Positions 24,665 through 33,959 of a stretch of 64,000 nt of DNA are shown here, in pieces. A program made the translations under genes and the position numbers. The notes beneath the pieces were generated by a model, which had not been told where the DNA came from, searched no databases, and worked only from the letters and a program-made list of their open reading frames with translations. How positions within the stretch are numbered: position 1 is the stretch's first letter; the number at the start of each line of letters is the position of its first letter. The stretch is from Roseburia sp. 1XD42-69. GTDB lineage: Bacteria > Bacillota > Clostridia > Lachnospirales > Lachnospiraceae. The DNA lies in the NCBI RefSeq assembly GCF_003612565.1, contig NZ_RAZG01000015.1, forward strand, positions 1 through 64,000. The letters are read 5' to 3'.

Positions 24665-25377
24665 AAGGCCTCTTCCTGCTTTTCCCCCTGGATTAAAACT
24701 CTGCTTTCCATATGGAGAAAAAGCTCATGGCTTCCTTTTTCATTGAGAAATCCAGGCATAAAAACCTTTCCCTCAAAAGACAGTTCCCTCTCCTGTTCCG
24801 TTTTTTTGTATAGAATAAGGGAAATTTTTACCTCCTTCCTTTTTGACACAAACACAGGCATCTTTATCACAAGTTTAAAATCCTCATTGTCCAAAATGCA
24901 TCCTTCCCGGAAAAATCCGTCTCTTTCCGGTGAAATTTCCTCCTCTTCCCCCTCTGTGAGAAAAAGTTCATATCCCTCTTCAATTCTGCCGCACTGGTAC
25001 TCTTTGTCCTTCGTCTCAGCCATGGCGCAAAACATGGGATGCACTTCTTCCTCTTTATATCTCAGGCACAAAAATGCCTTTTCCCCTGTAATACTGTGAT
25101 ATCCCTTTAAGGCTTGGAGCTTTTTTACCACGGATTCAGCAACTACAATCTCACGTCCCGCCCCGTCCAGGGCTGCGCCGTTTTCCACCAAAATGGAGGA
25201 ATCCTCCAGTTCCAGTACATTCAGCCCGCAAATTACCCCTGTCCCGTACAGCGCACGGTTTAAAAAACGCCGCTTATTATTCATATAGAGCTGTTCCGCT
25301 GTAAAATCTGCGGAAGTCAGCATTTTTCCGCCATAATAACGGTTTCTCTCAAATGGGAATAATTGTTCATTTTTCAT
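24616..25377 (-). pseudogene. Large unknown protein, N-terminal part (injection-system-like family)
   Basis: The ATG at 25377 (MKNEQLFPFERNRYYGGKML) behind AGAGGG is the start. Residues 1-90 carry a distinctive pattern: FERNRYYGGKMLTSADFTAEQLY, NKRRFLNRALYGTGVICGL, and GAALDGAGREIVV. I recall related N-termini (YF.GKLL...DF..EQ.Y...K....N..LHG.G...GL...PG.A.D..GREI) from proteins of extracellular contractile-injection loci. That link is from memory and unverified. It is the first gene of the 21078-25377 operon and stops after GGQVLF because of the frameshift described for its other half. Confidence 0.6.
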
Positions 25378-25553
25378 TCTCAATCCCTCTGGCTTCCTCA
25401 AACATCTATATATATTGTCCCATATTTCGACATAACCCGCCATGACCAAAGATTACACATAAACCTACCAAGTGTTACACTTACTCTTAAAAAAGTTATT
25501 TTTTAACCATGCACAGGCACTTTTTACCCGTAAAAATATTGGGATTTTCACAC

Positions 25554-25584
25554 AAAAAAACCCGCCTCTTGCGAGACGGGTTTT
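25554..25584 (-). terminator. Terminator after sigH
   Basis: Arms AAAACCCGCCTC / GAGACGGGTTTT (one mismatch) around TTGC are followed on the minus strand by a run of seven T. It ends the cysE-sigH transcript and separates it from the operon beginning at 25377. The rest of 25378-25724 holds no gene. Confidence 0.85.
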
Positions 25585-25724
25585 AGGGAAGAGTTATGAA
25601 AAAGTTTGTTTGTAATCAGTTGTCCTTCAACTGATGTTATTAATATACCCCAAAAATATGAATTTATGATGGAAAGTTTATTAAAAAAATGTGAAAAATT
25701 ATAAGGATTCTTTTAAGATGGCTT

Positions 25725-26309
25725 TTACACCTTCCTCTTTATCCTCTGCAGGGCATTGTCAATGGATTTGGGGGACTTCCCCAGCTTTGCCGCAATCTGC
25801 TTATAATTAAGCCCCTCTAAAATACCGTCTAAAACCTTTCGTTCCATGGTGCTTAAATTTTCCGACAACTTCTCCAAATCCTGTAGAAACGTCTCCCGGT
25901 CGATAAACATGCGCTCCGGATTTTTTTCCCCCTCCTCGGAGAGCACATCCGCCAGCCGCACGCCGTTTTCCCCCTCCTCGTCATAGAGGGAAATGTAGGA
26001 ATTTAAGGGGGCATGTTTTTTCCTCCGGGAAGCCTCCACCGCAGAATACATCTGCCTGGTAATGCAAAGCTCGGCAAAATGATAAAAGGAAGATTCTTTT
26101 TCCTGGTCAAAACTTTCCACTGCCTTAAAAAGCCCAATCATCCCCTCCTGAATCAAATCGTCCGTGTCCCCGCCGATTAAGTAGAGGGCGTTTGCCTTTT
26201 TCCGCACCAGGGGCTTATATTTTCCCAGCAGGTAGTCCATCACTTCCGGTTCCTTTTTTCCAAACCGGGACAAAAGTTCCTCGTCTGAATATTTTAAAAA
26301 ATCTTCCAA
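25725..26309 (-). CDS. sigH: RNA polymerase sporulation sigma factor SigH
   Basis: The start is a TTG at 26309 (EDFLKYSDEELLSRF) 6 bp after GAGGGGAG, one base past the rlmB stop. The 194-residue protein has sigma-70 region 2 (KYKPLVRKKANALYLIGGDTDDLIQEGMIGLFKAVESFD) and region 4 (LSTMERKVLDGILEGLNYKQIAAKLGKSPKSIDNALQRIKRKV). Gene order cysE-cysS-mrnC-rlmB-sigH is the one seen in Bacillus and Clostridia, which supports SigH over SigF/G. It directs transition-state and early sporulation genes. Length is slightly below the usual 210-218 residues. Confidence 0.9.
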   Translation of the reverse strand: MEDFLKYSDEELLSRFGKKEPEVMDYLLGKYKPLVRKKANALYLIGGDTDDLIQEGMIGLFKAVESFDQEKESSFYHFAELCITRQMYSAVEASRRKKHAPLNSYISLYDEEGENGVRLADVLSEEGEKNPERMFIDRETFLQDLEKLSENLSTMERKVLDGILEGLNYKQIAAKLGKSPKSIDNALQRIKRKV

Positions 26310-26310
26310 C

Positions 26311-27051
26311 CTATACTCCCCTCTGACGCACAATCTCATAGGCCAGCACCCCTGCCGCCACAGATGCGTTCAAAGAATCAATGTCCCCTTTCATGGGAAT
26401 GGATGCCACAAAATCACAGTTTTTCTTCACCAATGGAGACACGCCTTCCCCCTCGCTTCCGATGACAAGGCCTATGGGACCTTTTAAGTCAAGGTCGTAC
26501 ATAGGCGTCCCCCCCATATCTGCACAGACGAACCACATCCCCTTGTCTTTCAGTTCTGCGATGGTATTGGAGAGATTGGTGACTTTCGCCACCGGGGTAT
26601 AGTTGACGGCCCCTGCGGAAGTCTTTGCCACCACCGCCGTAAGCCCCACCGCCCTTCTCTTTGGGATAATCACCCCGTGGGCCCCGGAAAGGTTGGCAGT
26701 ACGGATAATGGCCCCCAGATTGTGAGGGTCCTCAATATTGTCAAGAAGGATAAGAAAGGGGGGCTCACCCTTTTCTTCTGAAATTTTTAACATATCTTCC
26801 ACCGTGCCATAGGCATAAGCCGCCGCCAGGGCAATCACACCCTGGTGCCTGCCTGTCTGGGAAAGCTGGTCTAACCTTTCTTTTGCCACAAAATTTACAA
26901 TGGTATCCCTCTTCTTTGCCTCCCGCAGAATCGTCTGCACCGGGCCGTCTTTGCACCCCTCTAAGACAAATAGCTTATCTATGGTCTTACCGGAGCGAAA
27001 GGCTTCCAATACCGCATTTCTTCCCTCAATTTTTAATTCCTCTGTCTCCAT
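26311..27051 (-). CDS. rlmB: 23S rRNA (guanosine-2'-O-)-methyltransferase RlmB
   Basis: A 246-residue SPOUT-family methyltransferase. An N-terminal substrate-binding domain (ELKIEGRNAVLEAFRSGKTIDKLFVLEG) precedes the TrmH-like knot with its three motifs: LLDNIEDPHNLGAIIRTAN, LVIGSEGEGVSPLVKKNCD, and IPMKGDIDSLNASVAAGVLAYE. It 2'-O-methylates a guanosine in the 23S peptidyl-transferase region using S-adenosylmethionine. It lies 48 bp after mrnC and is coupled to sigH. Confidence 0.94.
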   Translation of the reverse strand: METEELKIEGRNAVLEAFRSGKTIDKLFVLEGCKDGPVQTILREAKKRDTIVNFVAKERLDQLSQTGRHQGVIALAAAYAYGTVEDMLKISEEKGEPPFLILLDNIEDPHNLGAIIRTANLSGAHGVIIPKRRAVGLTAVVAKTSAGAVNYTPVAKVTNLSNTIAELKDKGMWFVCADMGGTPMYDLDLKGPIGLVIGSEGEGVSPLVKKNCDFVASIPMKGDIDSLNASVAAGVLAYEIVRQRGV

Positions 27052-27099
27052 ATGTTCCTCCGTTTTTATCTGCGCCGGCTGGCTGAATGCCGGACTCTT

Positions 27100-27534
27100 T
27101 TATATCTGAATATCAAGGCTGATAAGCCCCAGCTTCACCAGTTCCACAATGCGCTTAAAATCATCCGTAAGGTACAGATAGCCAATCATGGCCTCAAACC
27201 CCGTAGCCTTCCTGTAATCCGCCACAGTGGCGTTTTTTGCCATGGTAAAGGATTTTGCATTTCTACCCCGCCGGTAGATATCCTGCTCTTTTTCTGTGAG
27301 GTTTGGCATAAGTTTTTCTACCATTAAAGCCTGGGTATGGGCTTTTACAATATAGCTTGTCCTTTTGTGCAGCTCGTTTACCCTGGTATTTCCCCTTCCC
27401 ACCACAATAGAGCGGATCACCAAATCATAAATCCCGTCCCCTATATACGCAAAGGTGAGAGGTGAATATGTGCGAATATCCACCTCCCCGATATCAAATT
27501 GTTCCCTTATATATGCATCTATGCCCTTTTCCAT
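27100..27534 (-). CDS. mrnC: Mini-ribonuclease III
   Basis: A 144-residue RNase III catalytic domain without a dsRNA-binding domain. The catalytic signature [13 protein letters not shown] and the later Glu in [12 protein letters not shown] are intact. Mini-III matures 23S rRNA ends in Firmicutes. The ATG at 27534 lies 4 bp after GAAGGAG and overlaps the last 16 bp of cysS, so translation is probably coupled. Confidence 0.94.
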   Translation of the reverse strand: MEKGIDAYIREQFDIGEVDIRTYSPLTFAYIGDGIYDLVIRSIVVGRGNTRVNELHKRTSYIVKAHTQALMVEKLMPNLTEKEQDIYRRGRNAKSFTMAKNATVADYRKATGFEAMIGYLYLTDDFKRIVELVKLGLISLDIQI

Positions 27535-28925
27535 TGTACTCCTTCTCTGGTATCTTTTAAAACAATCCCTTTTTCGAGAAGCAAATCCCTGATTTCGTCC
27601 GCCCGCTTAAAATTCTTTTCCTTTCTGGCCGCCTGGCGCTCTTTCATAAGATTTTCTATCTCCTCTTCTAAAATATCCGCTTCTTTATCCAGAATAATTC
27701 CAAGGACATCGCAGAGCTCCCTTAACAAATCCGACAGTTTCTCCAAAAATGCCCTGCTGCTCTCAGAAGAAACTTTTGTATTGATAAATTTAACCAGCTC
27801 AAATACAGAGGAAACTGCATCCGCCGTATTAAAGTCATCCTCCATGGCCGCCTCAAATTTTTCCCTGTACCCCTGGGCTTCCTTAAGCCACTGGCTTTCC
27901 TGGCCTGAAGTTTCCCCTCCGGCTGCATTTTCCTGTAAATGCTTTAAATTTTCTGCCGCAGTGACAATGCGCTCCAAACTGTTTTTTGCGGCCTCCATTA
28001 AATCCTCACTAAAGTTTAAGGGACTTCTGTAATGGGCGCTTAACATGAAAAACCGAAGCACCTGCAAATCGTATTTTTCCCCGATTTCCCTTACGGTAAA
28101 AAAGTTCCCTGAAGATTTGGACATTTTTTTGTTATTGATATTTAAAAATGCGTTGTGCATCCAGTATTTTGCAAATTCCACCCCGTTTGCCGCCTCGCTC
28201 TGGGCAATCTCGTTTTCGTGGTGGGGGAATATCAAATCTTCCCCTCCTGCGTGGATGTCAATTTCATCCCCCAGGTATTTTTTGGACATAACAGAACACT
28301 CAATATGCCATCCGGGACGTCCCTCACACCAGGGAGACTCCCAGAAAGGCTCCCCTTCTTTTTTGGGCTTCCAGAGAACAAAATCCAAATCGTCCTCTTT
28401 AAAGTCCCCCGTAACTTTAATATCCCTGTGCCCCGCCTGTAAATCATCCAGGTTTTTATGGGACAATTTGCCGTAATCTTTAAATTTCCTTGTCCTGAAA
28501 TACACCGTGCCGTCCTCCGCCCGGTAGGCATAGCCTTTTTCTATCAGAGCGGAAATCATGTCAATCATCCCCTGGATTTCCTTTGTGGCCAGGGGATGGG
28601 TGGTTGCAGTTTTCACATTTAAAGAGGACATGTCCTTTTTGCACTCTTCAATAAAACGCCTGGAAATTTCCTCAGAAGTTACCCCTTCCTCTATGGCCTT
28701 TTTTATAATTTTATCGTCCACATCCGTAAAATTGGATACATAATTCACCTCATACCCTTTGTATTCCATGTAACGCCTTACGGTGTCAAAGACAATCATA
28801 GGCCTGGCATTTCCGATATGGATATAATTATACACAGTAGGCCCGCAGACATACATTTTCACTTTCCCTTCTTCTAAGGGAATAAACTCTTCCTTTTGTC
28901 TTGTTAAAGTATTAAAAAGTTTCAT
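27519..28925 (-). CDS. cysS: Cysteine--tRNA ligase
   Basis: A 468-residue class-I synthetase. Visible motifs: zinc-ligand Cys in [19 protein letters not shown] (which includes the HIGH-like HIGN), [15 protein letters not shown] and [13 protein letters not shown] (remaining zinc ligands and the active site), and KKMSKSSGN (KMSKS). The C-terminal anticodon-binding helices are complete. It charges tRNA-Cys in the cytoplasm. It follows cysE by 4 bp. No T-box leader is seen upstream of the cysE-cysS pair. Confidence 0.96.
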   Translation of the reverse strand: MKLFNTLTRQKEEFIPLEEGKVKMYVCGPTVYNYIHIGNARPMIVFDTVRRYMEYKGYEVNYVSNFTDVDDKIIKKAIEEGVTSEEISRRFIEECKKDMSSLNVKTATTHPLATKEIQGMIDMISALIEKGYAYRAEDGTVYFRTRKFKDYGKLSHKNLDDLQAGHRDIKVTGDFKEDDLDFVLWKPKKEGEPFWESPWCEGRPGWHIECSVMSKKYLGDEIDIHAGGEDLIFPHHENEIAQSEAANGVEFAKYWMHNAFLNINNKKMSKSSGNFFTVREIGEKYDLQVLRFFMLSAHYRSPLNFSEDLMEAAKNSLERIVTAAENLKHLQENAAGGETSGQESQWLKEAQGYREKFEAAMEDDFNTADAVSSVFELVKFINTKVSSESSRAFLEKLSDLLRELCDVLGIILDKEADILEEEIENLMKERQAARKEKNFKRADEIRDLLLEKGIVLKDTREGVQWKRA

Positions 28926-28929
28926 TCGG

Positions 28930-29601
28930 TTATCCTTTCTGTTTTTCCAGCTCTTTTAACTTCTGCTCTAAATCTATCACTTTATTGCACAGTGCAGTAT
29001 TTGCTTTCTGCAGTGCGGTAATATCCTCTTTTACCGGGTCAGGAAGATGTACATGGTCCATATCGCTTCTTGGAACTTTCTGGTTATCCCGTTTTACAAT
29101 CCTTCCGGGAACCCCCACCACGGTACAGTTTGCAGGCACTTCCTCTAAAACCACGCTCCCCGCCCCGATTTTGGAATTTTCCCCTATGGTAAAGGAGCCT
29201 AAAATTTTTGCCCCTGCGCTGACCATAACATTATCCTCCAAAGTGGGATGGCGCTTTCCCGTCTCTTTTCCGGTTCCCCCCAAAGTCACCCCCTGATATA
29301 AAGTCACATTGTCCCCGATTATGGTGGTTTCCCCGATAATGACCCCGCTTCCATGGTCGATAAAAAAACCCCTGCCGATCTGGGCGCCGGGATGTATCTC
29401 AATCCCTGTTTTTCTGGCCGCCCTCTGGGAAATATACCTTGCCCGGAAAAAATGCCCCTTTAAGTAATGCCTGTGGGCCCGCCTGTAACTTAACATAACA
29501 CGGAATGTGGGATACAGCAGGACTTCCATGGGAGATTTGATTGCCGGATCCCTCTCTTTAATTACCTGAAATTCTTCCTTTGCAAAACTGATAAAACCCA
29601 T
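28930..29601 (-). CDS. cysE: Serine O-acetyltransferase
   Basis: A 223-residue left-handed beta-helix acetyltransferase. It has an N-terminal helical region ([33 protein letters not shown]), then hexapeptide repeats ([33 protein letters not shown]) with the catalytic His in IDHG. The C-terminal segment ([26 protein letters not shown]) contacts acetyl-CoA. It makes O-acetylserine for cysteine synthesis; pairing with cysS links cysteine supply to charging. A short coiled tail ([13 protein letters not shown]) ends the protein. Confidence 0.95.
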   Translation of the reverse strand: MGFISFAKEEFQVIKERDPAIKSPMEVLLYPTFRVMLSYRRAHRHYLKGHFFRARYISQRAARKTGIEIHPGAQIGRGFFIDHGSGVIIGETTIIGDNVTLYQGVTLGGTGKETGKRHPTLEDNVMVSAGAKILGSFTIGENSKIGAGSVVLEEVPANCTVVGVPGRIVKRDNQKVPRSDMDHVHLPDPVKEDITALQKANTALCNKVIDLEQKLKELEKQKG

Positions 29602-29630
29602 AACACACGCTTCCTTTTTTATTCAACTAT

Positions 29631-29659
29631 AGTTTATGCATCTAAAAGGGTTTTGTCAA
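29631..29659 (-). promoter_or_regulatory. Promoter of the cysE-cysS-mrnC-rlmB-sigH operon
   Basis: On the minus strand TTGACA (29659-29654) and TAAACT (29636-29631) are 17 bp apart, with AAAAAAGGAAG before the cysE ATG. This is a consensus sigma-A -35 with a good -10. Confidence 0.65.
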
Positions 29660-29736
29660 CTCTTACTTAAAAACTTTCCGGAAAGGGGCAAAAATGAGGT
29701 ATAATATTTCCGCAAAATTTCTTTTTTCTAAAATCC

Positions 29737-29770
29737 CCCTGGGTAACCTATTGCTTGTAACCCTGGGTAA
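29737..29770 (+). repeat. Direct repeat of CCCTGGGTAA
   Basis: Two exact copies (29737-29746 and 29761-29770), 24 bp start to start, lie just before the MerR-like remnant. They could be an operator of the lost MerR-type regulator. No other feature was seen in 29660-29806. Confidence 0.4.
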
Positions 29771-29806
29771 TATGGTAAATTTACAGCCGAAAGGAAGTGA
29801 AAGGCT

Positions 29807-30025
29807 ATGTCCAAATACACAACAGGTGAAATCGCTGATAAACAGGCAAGATTCCAAAAACTTCAGGAATTAATTTTGCCGGGGGTGGTATTTTACTGTT
29901 TCAAAAAAGGCAGATATAAGGAAAAATGGCAGCAAGATTTTTTCTTCTGCTGCCATTTATTGTTACTCTTTAATATAATCAATTTCAGTAAGATTGATTC
30001 CCGATGCAGTGAGTATTACTTTTAA
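29807..30025 (+). pseudogene. MerR-family regulator remnant
   Basis: After a GAAAGGAAG ribosome-site region the frame opens MSKYTTGEIADK. The first ten residues match the start of MerR-type regulators (MSKYTTGEIAKLCGV...). The recognition helix and the rest are missing, and the following codons (QARFQKLQELILPGVVFY...) run through a terminator hairpin. It is best read as a 5' gene scrap after deletion. Confidence 0.5.
29924..29958. terminator. Bidirectional terminator hairpin
   Basis: Perfect 11-bp arms AAATGGCAGCA / TGCTGCCATTT with a 13-nt loop; T-rich on both sides. It lies just past the stop of the small minus-strand gene at 29963-30145. Confidence 0.75.
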
Positions 30026-30145
30026 TTCTGCATAGCGTCTTTTCATCCTTCTGTAAGGTTCCGAATCTTTTTCACAGACAGACATATAATCTTGTAATCT
30101 GGAAAACTCTTCTATATTCTTTTGCATCTGCTCTTTTTCTGTCAT
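29963..30145 (-). CDS. Small conserved-looking protein of unknown function
   Basis: The ATG at 30145 (MTEKEQMQKNIEEFSRLQDYM) has GGAGGTGG 8 bp upstream; an ATG 15 bp earlier has no good site. The 60-residue product is charged and helical (SEPYRRMKRRYAELKVILTASGINLTEIDYIKE), like a small coiled regulator or antitoxin-like protein. A terminator follows at once. It is divergent from the LytTR operon. No family is recognised. Confidence 0.6.
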   Translation of the reverse strand: MTEKEQMQKNIEEFSRLQDYMSVCEKDSEPYRRMKRRYAELKVILTASGINLTEIDYIKE

Positions 30146-30310
30146 TTCTGCCACCTCCATATTTTCACCACCCTTTTATGATTCTGTATTTATTATAAGT
30201 GGTTTTATACTATGTGTAAAGTCCTTATTCATTGTCAACAGCTAAGGTTTGGAACTGTTTCCCTTTTATGCAGTTTATGTAACCCATACCGCATCTTACG
30301 CACAGAGCCA

Positions 30311-30338
30311 TTGCTTTTAAGTAAAATCCTGCTATACT
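30311..30338 (+). promoter_or_regulatory. Promoter of the LytTR-DUF3021-CPBP operon
   Basis: TTGCTT (30311-30316) and TATACT (30333-30338) are 16 bp apart, followed by GAAAGGAG before the ATG at 30363. The upstream gap 30146-30310 probably holds the LytTR operator but no clear repeat pair was recognised. Confidence 0.6.
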
Positions 30339-30362
30339 TCTTTTGAAAGGAGTTGTTCCCAC

Positions 30363-30824
30363 ATGCTTTTAAAGTTAATTGAAAATCTCAAAATTGAGAA
30401 CACAAAAGTAACGGTAGAATATAAAGAACAGAATGAGCAGGTGAATAAAATCATTTACTTTCTGGAACATCTGGAGGAGATGGAAAACAGCTTTACCGGA
30501 AGTGCCAATGGAAAAATATTCAACATCGGCCTGGATGAAATTTTTTATATTGAATCGGTAGACAGAAAAACCTTCGGATACACGGCAGAAGAAGTGTACG
30601 AACTGGGTTATAAACTGTATGAAATTGAAGAGCGTTACCACCTGATGGACTATATCAGAATCTCCAAATCCTGTATCATCAATCTGAAAAAAGTCCATTC
30701 TTTAAAGCCTGATTTCGGCGGAAAGATTCTTGCCACTATGGAGAACAGGGAAAAACTATACATTTCCCGGCAATACGCACCTGCATTAAAGGAAAAGCTG
30801 GGATTAGGAGGGAAAAGACGATGA
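30363..30824 (+). CDS. LytTR-family DNA-binding regulator
   Basis: A 153-residue protein with a short N-terminal region and a C-terminal LytTR domain (about residues 45-145): IFNIGLDEIFYIESVDRKTFGYTAEEVYELGYKLYEIEE, YIRISKSCIINLKKVHSLKP, and REKLYISRQYAPALKEKLG. There is no receiver domain. Paired with the overlapping DUF3021 membrane gene it matches LytTR regulatory systems, in which the membrane partner holds the regulator inactive. Such pairs usually regulate their own operon. Confidence 0.92.
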   Translation: MLLKLIENLKIENTKVTVEYKEQNEQVNKIIYFLEHLEEMENSFTGSANGKIFNIGLDEIFYIESVDRKTFGYTAEEVYELGYKLYEIEERYHLMDYIRISKSCIINLKKVHSLKPDFGGKILATMENREKLYISRQYAPALKEKLGLGGKRR

Positions 30825-31264
30825 AAAATTTTATGAAAAATATTCCTGGGCAGATTGCCGGAACCTTTACCGTTATGACAATATGTTTCACAATCATTTC
30901 CTTTGCATTAGACGTAAAAACCATACCTGTCACCCGTTTGGCTGAATTGTTTCTCCTCTCTGTCCCAGGGGGAATCTGGATGGAATTTTCCTTCGGAACC
31001 TGTTTTATCAAAAAGATGGCAGATGCAAAGCGGGCCTGCATCTTTGTGGTCCCCTTTGCCGCTGTTACATTTATCTGCGGGGTTATATTTCGGTGGATCA
31101 CGGAACTGACACGGATTGGCACCTATGTCAAATTTGTGGGAATTTTTCTTGTATGCCTGGGGATTTCTATTCTTTTGTTTGAACTAGAGCACAGGATAAG
31201 GGGAAAAAAATACACGGAAAAACTTAAGGAATATCAAAAGGGAGGAAAATGTAATGAATCATAA
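30821..31264 (+). CDS. DUF3021 membrane protein (LytTR partner)
   Basis: A 147-residue protein with four predicted membrane spans (IAGTFTVMTICFTIISFAL; LAELFLLSVPGGIWMEFSF; ACIFVVPFAAVTFICGVIF; YVKFVGIFLVCLGISILLF) and a basic cytoplasmic tail. DUF3021 genes nearly always follow LytTR genes and are thought to act as anti-activators. It overlaps the LytTR gene by 4 bp and the next gene by 11 bp, so the three are translationally coupled. Confidence 0.88.
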   Translation: MKNFMKNIPGQIAGTFTVMTICFTIISFALDVKTIPVTRLAELFLLSVPGGIWMEFSFGTCFIKKMADAKRACIFVVPFAAVTFICGVIFRWITELTRIGTYVKFVGIFLVCLGISILLFELEHRIRGKKYTEKLKEYQKGGKCNES

Positions 31265-32102
31265 AGAAAAAGATTTAGAAAGAGTTTCTTTTGGGATTGC
31301 AGTCATGTTTGGCCTGTACTGGACATATTCCTGTTTTATAAAACGGTATCTGCCCATTTCTGACAGCCTGAAAACAGCAGTAGGTTTAGGGGTATTGTAT
31401 GTCATTGGCCTGGGTTTCTTTCTCTGCATCACACAAAAAATTTCCCCCTGTAAATACGATAAAAAGAAGATTCCGGTAAAAACTGTTTTTCTGTGCTTTC
31501 TCCTGCAGTTTACTTCTATCCTGGTATTTACTATGCTTGTAAATGTATCCGCAGCATTGGGCCTAGGCAGTATTCCATCTGACAGCAGCGCCCTATCCGG
31601 ATATATGCTCTTTATGCTGCTGCTTTTTAACCCTGTTGTGGAGGAGCTTGTCTTCCGAAAGCTGTTTGCCCGGAAATTATTAAAATACGGGGAACGATTT
31701 TATATCCTGGCTTCCTCCTTCTGCTTTGCAGTTGTACATGGCGTTTCCTTAGGGATACCCCAGATTGTTTACACTTTTATCCTAGGAATGATCTGGTCTT
31801 ACCTTACAGTAAAAACAGGGGATATTAAATTAGCAATTTTCATGCACGGATTATCCAACCTCTTTGGCAGTATCATTACCCAGGCGCTCCTTGGCATTTC
31901 ATTGACGGCGGCGGGAATTTATTCTATGATACTGTTTCTGCTTGGCATAACAGGGTTCGTACTGTTTCTTGTCAATCGGAAAAAAATTGTTCTTGACGGC
32001 AGTACAGGGCTTGTGAAAAAAGCAGTTATAAAGGATGTGCTGGCGAATAAAGGAGTTTTGTTTTTCGCAGGATTAACCGGAATTGTAATGCTTTTAAAAT
32101 AA
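31254..32102 (+). CDS. CPBP-family intramembrane metalloprotease
   Basis: A 282-residue polytopic protein with the CPBP/Abi signature: EELVFRKLFARKL (EExxFR), FAVVHGVSLGIPQIVYTFILGMIW (second motif with His) and LAIFMHGLSNLFGS (HxxxN). These supply the metal ligands of the intramembrane protease family (Rce1-like), often linked to bacteriocin maturation, immunity or signalling. Being third in a LytTR-DUF3021 operon fits an immunity or peptide-processing role; no bacteriocin gene is visible nearby. Confidence 0.92.
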   Translation: MNHKEKDLERVSFGIAVMFGLYWTYSCFIKRYLPISDSLKTAVGLGVLYVIGLGFFLCITQKISPCKYDKKKIPVKTVFLCFLLQFTSILVFTMLVNVSAALGLGSIPSDSSALSGYMLFMLLLFNPVVEELVFRKLFARKLLKYGERFYILASSFCFAVVHGVSLGIPQIVYTFILGMIWSYLTVKTGDIKLAIFMHGLSNLFGSIITQALLGISLTAAGIYSMILFLLGITGFVLFLVNRKKIVLDGSTGLVKKAVIKDVLANKGVLFFAGLTGIVMLLK

Positions 32103-32108
32103 AGTCTC

Positions 32109-33440
32109 TCATGTATTATCCCCAAACAATTCCATAGCTTTCTCATAGGCCTCCCCGGAACTTGTCTCTATATCGGGAATAAGCATCCGAGAATTATCTT
32201 TTTCATCCGGCCGGATAAACTGCTTGTGGGAAACGGATGCGTCCAAATGGGAATTGGGCAGGGAGAGATAAAGAATGTCCCCGTAACTGTTTGGGGCATT
32301 GGAACTTGCCTCCCCCACGATTTTCCCCAGATTCCCGTCCCTCACCCACACAAGGAGCATGGTGGCGGAGCTGAAGGTATCCCTGTCGCAGAGCAGGGTA
32401 AGTTCCACATCCTCATTGCCTTTGCACTTGTCAGACCCCTTCCACTGAACACTGCCCCTGCTCCTTAAATATCCCGCCTGCTCTTTTGCTTCTTTTGAAA
32501 AACGCACCAACATATCGTATTCCGGAGCTTCCATTCCCATAGCTGTTAAAAGACGCTTACAGGCATTGGAATTTCCGCCCCCGTTTCCCCTTACATCCAT
32601 GAGCACCTTCCCACACCCGTTTTTTACCGCAGATTCCAGTTCTTTTGCAATGGATTTTAAATTATCATCGTCCACACATTCCACAAAATTTATAACAAAG
32701 ACATCTTCATCCATAATCCAGGTATTTTGGAGCCTCTCCTGCTCTGTCCCGGAACTTTTTTCCGCTTCTCTAAACATGCATTCTTCCTCTGAACCGTCTG
32801 AATAGGTCACCAGAACACTGTCCCCGGAAATTTCCGCCCCAGCCAGCTTTAGTATATTCCTTCCTGTGGCATAATTGTCCCTGTTCTTCTCTTTGGCCTT
32901 TTCATTTTCCGCTGGAATCACCCTGTCGATAGCCTGGTAAACCTTTTCCATATCCCTGCCGCCAATGGATGTCACATACACATCCGTGATTTCACCATTC
33001 TTTCCCACATATGTATGGCCCTTTTGATATACCCCATTCAGTGACAGATACTCCTGCTCCTCCCACCAAATGCATGTGTGTCCGTCCTGGAAAAAGCAGA
33101 GATACTCTGCCGTGGCCGCCTTAAAATCTTCCGCCGTCATCTCCTTTTCCGTACTATCCATATAATCCTGGCGGGCCCTTTGATAAGCGGATAAATCTTC
33201 TTCCAGGATAAAATAAGGGTGTACATTTTCCACAAACCGGACTGCCGCTTCCCTGTCCTCAAAAACCTGTTCTTTTGTCAACAGAGTATCCGGGGGAAGG
33301 GCAGGCAAAAGCGGCGGATAAGATCCGCCGAAACTTATCGGAATATTGTAGCCAATCACGCCTCCTAAAAGTAATACCAGAAAAGTCAGGCTAAGGATAA
33401 CTATAAATTTCTTTTTCACTTTCTTCCGCATCCCGGACAT
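32109..33440 (-). CDS. S41-family peptidase (tail-specific protease type), membrane anchored
   Basis: A 443-residue protein with an N-terminal membrane anchor ([20 protein letters not shown]) and an extracytoplasmic S41 domain. The S41 core motifs are [20 protein letters not shown] and the nucleophile region [29 protein letters not shown]. No clear PDZ domain is seen. The start lies inside the 3' end of ispF; ATG codons at 33440 and 33431 are both possible. It probably cleaves cell-surface or envelope substrates; the target is unknown. Confidence 0.87.
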   Translation of the reverse strand: MSGMRKKVKKKFIVILSLTFLVLLLGGVIGYNIPISFGGSYPPLLPALPPDTLLTKEQVFEDREAAVRFVENVHPYFILEEDLSAYQRARQDYMDSTEKEMTAEDFKAATAEYLCFFQDGHTCIWWEEQEYLSLNGVYQKGHTYVGKNGEITDVYVTSIGGRDMEKVYQAIDRVIPAENEKAKEKNRDNYATGRNILKLAGAEISGDSVLVTYSDGSEEECMFREAEKSSGTEQERLQNTWIMDEDVFVINFVECVDDDNLKSIAKELESAVKNGCGKVLMDVRGNGGGNSNACKRLLTAMGMEAPEYDMLVRFSKEAKEQAGYLRSRGSVQWKGSDKCKGNEDVELTLLCDRDTFSSATMLLVWVRDGNLGKIVGEASSNAPNSYGDILYLSLPNSHLDASVSHKQFIRPDEKDNSRMLIPDIETSSGEAYEKAMELFGDNT

Positions 33441-33949
33441 CCCCCTGCACTGTCAGAAACCATAACACTGTTTTCATAAAGGCTGCTCAATGCACAGACA
33501 GCCTGGGCAGCAATCCCTTCTTCCCTCCCGGTAAACCCCAACCCCTCCTCGGTGGTGGCTTTTACATTTACCTGGTTATCCTGAATTTTCAGCACTTTTG
33601 CAATATTTTTTTCCATCTCCCCAATATAGGGCCGGAGTTTGGGTTTTTGGGCTATCACGGTGGCGTCAATATTCTCCACCAGATACCCTTCTTTTTCTAT
33701 AAGCTTCCCCACATGTTCCAAAAGTTTCATACTGGAAATCCCCCGGTACGCCTCATCCGTATCAGGGAAATGTTTTCCGATGTCCCCAAGGGCTGCCGCC
33801 CCAAGGAGGGCATCCATAACGGCATGGACTAAAACATCCGCATCCGAATGTCCAAGAAGCCCTAATGTATGGGGAATTTCTACCCCTCCCAATATCAGTT
33901 TCCGCTCTTTTACTAACCTGTGTACATCATATCCTAAACCAACCCGCAT
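33416..33949 (-). CDS. ispF: 2-C-methyl-D-erythritol 2,4-cyclodiphosphate synthase
   Basis: A 177-residue enzyme of the MEP isoprenoid pathway. [12 protein letters not shown] carries the zinc ligands Asp and His; [33 protein letters not shown] and [25 protein letters not shown] are signature segments. The family norm is about 158 residues; here a 15-20-residue C-terminal extension ([14 protein letters not shown]) reads into the start of the S41 protease gene, giving a 25-bp overlap. Confidence 0.95.
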   Translation of the reverse strand: MRVGLGYDVHRLVKERKLILGGVEIPHTLGLLGHSDADVLVHAVMDALLGAAALGDIGKHFPDTDEAYRGISSMKLLEHVGKLIEKEGYLVENIDATVIAQKPKLRPYIGEMEKNIAKVLKIQDNQVNVKATTEEGLGFTGREEGIAAQAVCALSSLYENSVMVSDSAGGCPGCGRK

Positions 33950-33959
33950 CGTATTTTCC

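Noticed and set aside
29602-29806. Possible cysteine T-box leader upstream of cysE-cysS
   Set aside because: No T-box sequence or specifier-loop pattern was found on the minus strand; an ordinary promoter is close to the start codon.
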